A stretch of DNA of 64,000 nucleotides, from NCBI GenBank assembly GCA_934644965.1, contig CAKUDG010000001.1, forward strand, positions 248,001-312,000. The letters are read 5' to 3'. Numbering within the stretch: position 1 is the first letter of the stretch; every line of letters begins with the position of its first letter. The notes below the pieces were generated by a model, which was not told where the DNA came from, searched no databases, and saw nothing but the letters and a program-made list of their open reading frames with translations. A program made the translations under genes and the position numbers. Below, in pieces: positions 35,580 to 42,311 of this stretch. Source of the DNA: an uncultured Victivallales bacterium (GTDB taxonomy: Bacteria > Verrucomicrobiota > Lentisphaeria > Victivallales > UBA1829).

Positions 35580-36623
35580 TTACTCCGGAAGCCCCTTGTA
35601 GAGTTCGAGAATGGCGGCTTCCGTCTCCTCCCATCCGAGACAGGGATCCGTCACGGAAAGACCGGGAATCATCTTGCCTCTTTCGGCAATGTCCTGCCGT
35701 CCGGTTTTGATATAGCTTTCAATCATAACTCCGGCAATGGTGTTTTCGCCTGCGCGGATCTGTTCCAGCACATCGCGCAGGATCACCGGCTGCATTTCAG
35801 GGTGACGCATGGAATTCCCGTGACTGCAGTCGATGACAATGGAGGGGACGAGCTTTTCCTTCCGCATGAGTTCCTTAACATAGGCTATGTTTTCCGACGC
35901 ATAATTCGGGCCGTGAATTCCTCCGCGGAGCACGATATGGCAGAATTTGTTGCCCCTGGTTCTGAAGACACCGGTCCGCCCGTCATTGATCACACCGAGG
36001 AAGGAATGGGTCGCGGAAGCGGTTTTAATGGCATCCACGGCGACGGAAATGGCACCGTCCGTGGAATTCTTGAATCCGATCGGCATGGACAGTCCGCTTG
36101 CCAGCTGCCGATGCGTCTGCGATTCGGTCGTCCTGGCACCGATGGAAGCCCAGGTCACCAGGTCCGCCAGATACTGCGGGATGATCGGCTCCAGAAACTC
36201 CGTCGCCACCGGCAGACGCATCTCCGAAAGCTGCAGAAGAAGCCTCCGGGCCAGACGCAGACCTTTTTCTATATTGAAGGAGCGGTCGAGATCCGGATCG
36301 TAAATCAGGCCCTTCCAGCCTACCGTGGTGCGCGGCTTTTCAAAATAGGTTCTCATGATGATCATGAGTTTGGAGGAGACTTTTTCCTGAATGGACTTCA
36401 GCCTGGCGGCGTATTCGACTGCGGCCGGAATGCTGTCGATGGAACAGGGGCCGCAGATGACCATGATGCGTTTGTCGCGACGGAGAATGATCTCCTCCAC
36501 CTGACGGCGGGAGGAATAGATATGTTCCGTGTCCGGAGAAGGCAGCGGCAGTTCCGAAAGAATCTCATGGGGCGTGGGCAGCGGGTATTCCCGCTCGATG
36601 TTGACGTTGTATACCTTTTTCAT
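35580..36623 (-). CDS. aroF: 3-deoxy-7-phosphoheptulonate synthase (DAHP synthase, class I)
   Basis: The protein has 347 residues. It condenses PEP and erythrose-4-phosphate in the first step of aromatic synthesis. The E. coli AroFGH-type motifs are clear: VICGPCSID, MRTYFEKPRTTVGWKG, ARTTESQTHRQLASGLS, GFKNSTDG, VIDCSHGNS and the C-terminal SVTDPCLGWEET. Which amino acid inhibits it cannot be read, so the symbol is a class label. Its ATG overlaps the hisS stop by 4 bp (ATGA), so the two are coupled. Confidence 0.96.
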   Translation of the reverse strand: MKKVYNVNIEREYPLPTPHEILSELPLPSPDTEHIYSSRRQVEEIILRRDKRIMVICGPCSIDSIPAAVEYAARLKSIQEKVSSKLMIIMRTYFEKPRTTVGWKGLIYDPDLDRSFNIEKGLRLARRLLLQLSEMRLPVATEFLEPIIPQYLADLVTWASIGARTTESQTHRQLASGLSMPIGFKNSTDGAISVAVDAIKTASATHSFLGVINDGRTGVFRTRGNKFCHIVLRGGIHGPNYASENIAYVKELMRKEKLVPSIVIDCSHGNSMRHPEMQPVILRDVLEQIRAGENTIAGVMIESYIKTGRQDIAERGKMIPGLSVTDPCLGWEETEAAILELYKGLPE

Positions 36624-37873
36624 TTTCCGCTCAATTCATCTTTCACGGCGGAAAGACTCACCGTTTTCTGAGAGCCGTCCGCCATACATTTCAAAACAGC
36701 TTCTCCGGACGCGAGTTCCGAATCGCCGACTATCAGCACATGTCTTGCCTGGAGCCTGTCCGCCGCGCGCATCTGGGATTTCATGCTTTTCGCCTCAAAG
36801 TCAAGCGTCGTGGAAATTCCGGCCCTTCTCAGCTCCGCGGCCAGTTTCCCGTTGAACTCCAGCGCACCCGCTCCGAGAGAGAGAAGAAACACTTCCGGAA
36901 CGGCAGGTTTTTCCGGCACCACATTCCGGGATTCCCTCGCCATCAGGAGCCGTTCCATCCCCGCTGCAAATCCCACCCCCTGCACCGGACGGTTGAATCC
37001 GGGAAGATTCAGTTCATAACGCCCTCCCCCGGCTATCGCGTTCTGCGCGCCGAGACCCGGATGGCTCAGCTCAAAAACCGTATGCACGTAGTAATCCAGA
37101 CCGCGGACAAGGCGGGGCTCTATCTCAAACGGAACTCCCATGTCCGACAAGATCCCGCAGACGCGCTTGAAATACTCCTTCGATTCCTCTCCGAACAGAG
37201 ACGCCGCGTCCGGCGCAGATTCAATGAATTTCTGGCATTCCGGATTCTTGCAGTCCAGAATCCGCCAGACGTTCCGCTCCAGACGTTCCCGGCAGTCTTC
37301 GCACATGGAATCAATACAGCTGGAAAAATGCTCTCTCAGAGCGTCTTCCGCGGGTTTTCTGTCCAACGGCATTCCCCGGGTGTTCAGCATCAGGCGATAT
37401 CCGCCCGCTCCGATTTCATCCAGATAATGGCAGAGCATGGCAATGCACTCCGCATCCAGACCCGGGGAGACCTTCCCCGCATTCTCCACCCCCACCTGGT
37501 GAAACTGACGTCTCCGCCCGGCGGCCGGCCGTTCTCCCCGGAACATCGGCCCCATATAGAACACCCGGGTTTCCACACCGTTCATGGCATCGGTCCCGGA
37601 AAGCGCGCGCATAACGCCCGCCGTCCCTTCCGGCCGCAAAGTCAGGCTGCGTCCGCCGCGGTCCTGAAAGGTGTACATTTCCTTTTTCACCACTTCGGTC
37701 TCGTCCCCCAGCCCCCGCTGGAACACTTCCGTATATTCAAACACCGGGGTGCGGATTTCTCCGTATCCGTAAAGGGGGAAAATTCTGCGGGCCGCATTTT
37801 CCAGCACCAGCCAGGAAGCGGCTTCTTCCGGGAAAATATCGCTGGTTCCGGGGGGGGGGGATGATTTGGACAT
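36620..37873 (-). CDS. hisS: Histidine--tRNA ligase
   Basis: The protein has 417 residues. The class II catalytic core has PPGTSDIFP, motif 2 RVFYMGPMFRGERPAAGRRRQFHQVG, the histidine-A loop RGLDYYVHTVFE and motif 3 GVGFAAGMERLL. The C-terminal anticodon-binding domain starts near residue 325. A run of eleven C (plus-strand G11, 37850-37860) encodes S-P-P-P at codons 5-8 and is a potential slippage site. It is translated together with DAHP synthase (ATGA overlap). No T-box leader is visible. Confidence 0.96.
   Translation of the reverse strand: MSKSSPPPGTSDIFPEEAASWLVLENAARRIFPLYGYGEIRTPVFEYTEVFQRGLGDETEVVKKEMYTFQDRGGRSLTLRPEGTAGVMRALSGTDAMNGVETRVFYMGPMFRGERPAAGRRRQFHQVGVENAGKVSPGLDAECIAMLCHYLDEIGAGGYRLMLNTRGMPLDRKPAEDALREHFSSCIDSMCEDCRERLERNVWRILDCKNPECQKFIESAPDAASLFGEESKEYFKRVCGILSDMGVPFEIEPRLVRGLDYYVHTVFELSHPGLGAQNAIAGGGRYELNLPGFNRPVQGVGFAAGMERLLMARESRNVVPEKPAVPEVFLLSLGAGALEFNGKLAAELRRAGISTTLDFEAKSMKSQMRAADRLQARHVLIVGDSELASGEAVLKCMADGSQKTVSLSAVKDELSGK
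37850..37860. repeat. Homopolymer G11 within the 5' coding end of hisS
   Basis: Eleven consecutive G on the plus strand (C on the coding strand), located 13-23 bases after the A of the hisS ATG. A change in length would frameshift the gene. Confidence 0.95.
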
Positions 37874-38354
37874 GATTGTTCGGATTCCTTCTGACCGCCT
37901 GCCGTCTGCTGCCGGACGGCGGAATTTTCATTTGTATCTGATCTGAGTCAAATTCCCCGGTTTCCCATCCGGATGATTCCCGGGAGGAGAAATTCCGGAA
38001 GTCCGGGGAAGAAAAAAACATGTTCCCTGATTTTTCAAGCCGCTCTATATCTCTGACATTCATTTTCCCGCTTTGTCCTCGGCGCACGCTGATCCGGTCC
38101 CCCGGCGGCTGATCCGCGGAGCCCTTCCCCCGGCCTTGCCTGGAAAAGGGAAAAAGCGGAACGAAGGAAGAAAACGGAGCGGACGCGCACTTTCCCTCCA
38201 CAAATTCCGTTTCCCCCGGAAAGAGAAAGAACAGAAACACGCCTCCATCCTTCTTCATTTACGCATCGGACCCGGGGAGACAGGAAGAAGGAAGAAGACT
38301 GGGAAAGAAGAAAAATGAAGGGAAAAAAGAGGACTGCGATTCAGCCCTGAACTG
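37874..38354. other. Intergenic region hisS / HU gene
   Basis: It contains a hairpin GCCGTC (37901-37906)/GACGGC (37915-37920) in the hisS leader. The rest has no supported gene, and no T-box core motif was seen. Confidence 0.55.
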
Positions 38355-38642
38355 TCATTTCGCCAGTTTCCCGACTCTCTCCTTGAGTTCCTTTCCGGCA
38401 CGGAACTTCACAACGACCCGTTCGGGGATTTCCACCGTGATCTCGGGCCGATTCGGATTCCGCCCCTTACGGCTTCTGCGCACCTTCAGTTCAAACACTC
38501 CGAAGTTTCTGAGTTCGATGTCCCTTCCCGCCGCGAGCTCGTCCGCAATATAATCCAGCGTCTTCTGGACGACTTCGGCAACATCGCTCTGAATCAGATC
38601 TGTTTCCGCCGCGATTTTCACTACCAGATCTCTCTTTGTCAT
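38355..38642 (-). CDS. HU/IHF-family DNA-binding protein
   Basis: The protein has 95 residues. Start ATG 38642 (MTKRDLVVKIAAETDL) has AAGGAG upstream; an in-frame ATG 10 codons earlier is not conserved. The fold is evident from DVAEVVQKTLDYIADEL, the RDIELRNFGVFELKVRRSRK beta-saddle, the flexible arm GRNPNRPEI and the ending VVKFRAGKELKERV. The intact arm proline (NP) allows DNA kinking. HU and IHF cannot be separated safely by eye. Confidence 0.95.
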   Translation of the reverse strand: MTKRDLVVKIAAETDLIQSDVAEVVQKTLDYIADELAAGRDIELRNFGVFELKVRRSRKGRNPNRPEITVEIPERVVVKFRAGKELKERVGKLAK

Positions 38643-38752
38643 GCTCTGCTCCTTTCCGTCAGGGTTTGTCAATGTTTTTTGGTTTGAATGTTTGAATGAA
38701 AAAAGCGGATCATTTTGCGAAGCGTCACACTTTTTTTCTTCGGCAGGGTGTT

Positions 38753-38780
38753 AATGTAGCACGGACTGGGAAAAAAACAA
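38753..38780 (-). promoter_or_regulatory. Candidate promoter of the HU gene, extended -10
   Basis: On the minus strand: TTGTTT, 16-bp spacer, TGC-TACATT (TACATT is the complement of 38753-38758). The string GTGCTACATTAA resembles GTGCTATATTAA ahead of argJ. Confidence 0.45.
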
Positions 38781-38792
38781 CGGTGTGTCGCG

Positions 38793-41700
38793 TCAAAGCC
38801 GTGGAAATAAACGCGTCATGAGGGCATGGAGGGCACCGAGTTTTTTTTCCGCGGGGAGTCCGGGGGGGAGCCTGGGGACGAAACCGTCTGGTTTCAGGAT
38901 GCTTCCTGCGCGTTCCAGATAGATCCGGTCTTCCCGGCAGCTCACGGAATCCACGCCCGCATCCGCGGCGGCAAGGCGGATGCGCCGGCAGAGAAGCAGC
39001 CTTTCCGTCTCCGGCGGCAGAGGTCCGAAACGGTCTTTGAGCTCCGCGGAGAACTCCTCAAGCTGTTCTTCGGAAGCGACCGCCGCCAGACGCCGGTAGG
39101 CTTCCAGGCGCATCCGGTCGGAACCGATGAATTCGCGCGGGAATCCCGCTCCGATTCCACCCGGCGGAGGCAGCAGGGAGTAACGCAGAAAGTCCAGATT
39201 CAGCGAACAGTCCTTTCTCCGTTCCGGGCGTTCCCCCTTCAGCGAGGAAATGCAGGCTCGGAGAAGCGAACAGTACAGATGAAAACCCACCGCGTTGATC
39301 TGCCCGCTCTGCTCCGCGCCAAGGATGTTGCCGGAGCCCCGGATTTCCAGATCGCGCAGAGCCAGCTGGAAGCCGGCGCCCAGGTGTGTGTAGCGGCGGA
39401 TGGCGGAAATGCGCTTCCGGGCGTCTCCGGTCAGGATTCCGGATTTCGGAAGGAGGAAATAGGCGTAGGCCTGACGGACCCAGCGGCCGACACGGCCGCG
39501 GAGCTGATAGAGTTCGGCGAGTCCGAAACGGTCGGCGCGGTCGATGATAATGGTGTTGGCATTCGGGATGTCAAGTCCGGATTCGATGATGGTCGTGCAG
39601 ACGAGGATGTCCATTTTTCCCTCGATGAAATTCTGCATGGTGTTTTCGAGTTCCTCTTCGTCCATGCGTCCGTGCCCGATTCCGATGCGGGCTTCCGGGA
39701 AGAGGCGAGAAAGGCGCTGAGCCTCCTTTTCGATGGTGGCGACGCGGTTGTGCAGATAGTAGACCTGTCCACCTCTCTGGAGTTCCCTCCGGATGGCGCT
39801 GACGAGAACGGAATCGTCCGACTGTGCGACGACGGTCTGAATCGGGAGTCTCTGCACGGGCGCGCTCATGAGGGTGCTCAGGTCGCGGAGTCCGGCGAGG
39901 GAAAAGTAAAGGGTTCTGGGAATGGGTGTTGCGGTCATGGTCAGGACGTCCACCGTGGCGCGCAGGCGCTTCAGGCGCTCTTTGTGGAGCACGCCGAAAC
40001 GCTGTTCCTCGTCAATGACAATCAGTCCGAGATTTTTGAAGGCGATGTCTGCCTGCAGCAGGCGGTGGGTCCCGATGACGATGTCCACGGATCCCTCCTT
40101 GAGCCGCTGCACAATTTTCGTCTGTTCCGCCTTCGACTTGAAACGGCTCAGGGTTTCGATGACCACCGGCGTTCCGGAAAAGCGTTCCAGGAAACTGAAA
40201 TAATGCTGCTGCGCGAGCACGGTGGTCGGCACGAGCATCGCAACCTGGCGCCCGTTCATGACGCATTTATGCGCCGCGCGCATGGCCAGCTCCGTCTTGC
40301 CGTATCCGACGTCTCCGCAGAGGAGACGGTCCATGGGCTTTTCCGACTCCATATCCTGTTTGATTTCAGATGCCGCCTTCAGCTGGTCCGCTGTTTCCTG
40401 AAAAGGGAATGCCTGTTCAAAAAGGCGCTGGTTCAGATCATCCGGCGGACACGCCTCTCCCCGGGAGGCACTGCGCAGAGCCTGCATCCGGAGCATGTCC
40501 ATGGCCAGATCCCGGATCCTGGACGCGGCTTCGGATTTGGTGCGGTTCCAGCGGGAAGTCGTAATCCGGCTGAGAGGGGGAGCGGTTTTCTTGGAGCCGA
40601 TGTACCTGGAAACGCAGTCGGCCTGCCAGACGGGGACATTCACGATGGTGTCGTCGGCAAATTCCAGTTCCAGCACCTCCTCCGTCCCGCCGTCGGAGGA
40701 AGTGAGCGTCTTCAGCCCCCGGTAGAGGCAGATCCCGTAATTAATGTGGACGGCGTATCCGCCCTCCTCGAGTTCCCCCATGGTCGTGAACATGCCGCCG
40801 TCGGTGCCGCGGGCGGACGAAGGAAGGTCCTCCGCTCTGCTTCTGGAAGCTGTGGAACTTCTCACTTTCCCGGGAATGGAAAACAGTTCCTGTTCCGTCA
40901 GGACGGCCAAATTCTCTTCCGGAAGGAAAACACCGCGCGGAAAAGGGGAGTGATCTATCTGAAGGACTCCGTCTTCTTCCTGCGGATGAAGCAGCCCGGC
41001 CTCCTCCAGCCAGCTCCGGATGTAGGCGGCATCGGCAGTGCTGCGGCCCAGCAGGACAACGTGACAGCCTTCCCGGCACCAGGAACGGATCTGCGCCGCC
41101 CCAAGCTGTCTGGCCAGTTCGGAACAGGATTCCTCCGCCCCCTCGGGCAGCGACTTCACAATATGCGCGAAGGCGGGATAACAGGCGGGAGCGGAAAGAT
41201 CTTTTTCAAGTGCGGCAGCTTCTGCGGCATCCGGAAAAAAGATTTTCCGGAGCCCGGCGCGCTTCAGGAGAGTTTCCCAGCGGGCAAGGTTTTCCGCTGT
41301 CCCGAACTGTTCCAGATGCCTCATGCACTCGGCAGGATGAATCACAACAAGGAGAGGATCCTCAAAATAATCCGCAAAATCCGCGGAATCAGAAGACGGA
41401 TCCTCCCCCGCCGGAGCGGACCCCGAACGTAGAATCACCCTGTATTCCTCCGCCGGAGCACAGGAAATCTGTGTGTCCGGCCGGAAGAGGCGGATGGAAT
41501 CAATCACATCCCCCCAGAATTCGATTCGGGCGGGCAGTTTTTCGGAAGGGGAAAAGAGATCCACAATTCCGCCCCGGCGCGCAAATTCGCCCGGACGCAC
41601 CACTTCCAGTTCGTCATCATAATCCATTTCAAGAAGTTTTTCAGCAAGAGCCGGGATGGAAATTTCCATTCCGGGCCGGAGCAGCAGACCGCTGTCCCTC

Positions 41701-42113
41701 ATTTTCCCGGGAGCAGGAGCCGGAGCCAGAAGAGCGGAAAGGGAAACAGAAGTCAGTGCAGGAGGATCGGTCAGGGCCCGATAGAGGACTTCCGCACGCG
41801 GAGCGTCGCTTCCTGCAAGCGCCTGGGAACGGGTCGACCCCTCCGGAAGACCGCCGATGCGGAAATTGGTGGAGAGCACTTCCGAAAGCAAAGTCAGATC
41901 CTCCTTCACACGTTCGGCAAGGGGAAGCGCCGGAGAAACCACAAGAAGCGGACGATCCGCATGCATCAGCAGAGAAAAAAGCGGAAAGGCCAGAAGAGAT
42001 TCATCAACAAATTCCGCCTTCCCTTCTCCGTGCGGGAGACGCTCAAGCCAGGAAAGCAGATGCTTTTTCCAGAGATATTTCTTCCTCTCCACTTGACTTT
42101 TCCTGTTTCCCAT
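38793..42113 (-). CDS. mfd: Transcription-repair coupling factor
   Basis: The protein has 1106 residues. Mfd removes RNA polymerase stalled at lesions and recruits UvrA. Order: UvrB-homology region (to ~300), RNAP-interaction domain near 460-520 (YAVHINYGICLYRG, ELEFADDTIVNVPV), a RecG-like translocase with Walker A GDVGYGKTE (~597), DEEQRFG (~698), TATPIPRTLYFS and the relay motif region, then the C-terminal TRCF domain. Start ATG 42113 gives MGNRKSQVERKKYLWKKH but has no Shine-Dalgarno and overlaps a plus-strand promoter; GTG seven codons later is an alternative start. Confidence 0.95.
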   Translation of the reverse strand: MGNRKSQVERKKYLWKKHLLSWLERLPHGEGKAEFVDESLLAFPLFSLLMHADRPLLVVSPALPLAERVKEDLTLLSEVLSTNFRIGGLPEGSTRSQALAGSDAPRAEVLYRALTDPPALTSVSLSALLAPAPAPGKMRDSGLLLRPGMEISIPALAEKLLEMDYDDELEVVRPGEFARRGGIVDLFSPSEKLPARIEFWGDVIDSIRLFRPDTQISCAPAEEYRVILRSGSAPAGEDPSSDSADFADYFEDPLLVVIHPAECMRHLEQFGTAENLARWETLLKRAGLRKIFFPDAAEAAALEKDLSAPACYPAFAHIVKSLPEGAEESCSELARQLGAAQIRSWCREGCHVVLLGRSTADAAYIRSWLEEAGLLHPQEEDGVLQIDHSPFPRGVFLPEENLAVLTEQELFSIPGKVRSSTASRSRAEDLPSSARGTDGGMFTTMGELEEGGYAVHINYGICLYRGLKTLTSSDGGTEEVLELEFADDTIVNVPVWQADCVSRYIGSKKTAPPLSRITTSRWNRTKSEAASRIRDLAMDMLRMQALRSASRGEACPPDDLNQRLFEQAFPFQETADQLKAASEIKQDMESEKPMDRLLCGDVGYGKTELAMRAAHKCVMNGRQVAMLVPTTVLAQQHYFSFLERFSGTPVVIETLSRFKSKAEQTKIVQRLKEGSVDIVIGTHRLLQADIAFKNLGLIVIDEEQRFGVLHKERLKRLRATVDVLTMTATPIPRTLYFSLAGLRDLSTLMSAPVQRLPIQTVVAQSDDSVLVSAIRRELQRGGQVYYLHNRVATIEKEAQRLSRLFPEARIGIGHGRMDEEELENTMQNFIEGKMDILVCTTIIESGLDIPNANTIIIDRADRFGLAELYQLRGRVGRWVRQAYAYFLLPKSGILTGDARKRISAIRRYTHLGAGFQLALRDLEIRGSGNILGAEQSGQINAVGFHLYCSLLRACISSLKGERPERRKDCSLNLDFLRYSLLPPPGGIGAGFPREFIGSDRMRLEAYRRLAAVASEEQLEEFSAELKDRFGPLPPETERLLLCRRIRLAAADAGVDSVSCREDRIYLERAGSILKPDGFVPRLPPGLPAEKKLGALHALMTRLFPRL

Positions 42114-42121
42114 TATATAAT
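42093..42121 (+). promoter_or_regulatory. Near-consensus sigma-70 promoter of rpoD
   Basis: TTGACT (42093-42098), 17-bp spacer, TATAAT (42116-42121). Eleven of twelve bases match the consensus. Predicted start ~42128, leaving a ~184-nt leader before rpoD. The elements overlap the first codons of mfd on the other strand. Confidence 0.85.
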
Positions 42122-42244
42122 ATGGTTTTATATGTGCGAACTGTCCCTGTTGTTTTTCTGCTTCTTTCCCGTGCGGATTCTCCCCGGAAAAAAAGAGGGG
42201 GGGGAAAAAAGGTTCTTCTCCGCCGGAGAAAAGAAACGGACAAC

Positions 42245-42272
42245 AATATAACAGTCCATCATAAAAAGGCAA
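42245..42272 (-). promoter_or_regulatory. Candidate mfd promoter inside the rpoD leader
   Basis: On the minus strand: TTGCCT (complement of 42267-42272), 16-bp spacer, TATATT (complement of 42245-42250). Predicted start ~42239, giving a 126-nt leader antisense to the rpoD leader. Confidence 0.5.
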
Positions 42273-42311
42273 TTGCGCAACAGGAAATAGTGCAAGGAGA
42301 AAAAGCAGCTG

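Noticed and set aside
37874..38354. T-box leader for hisS
   Set aside because: The conserved T-box core (AGGGTGG...ACCGCG type) is absent on the minus strand.
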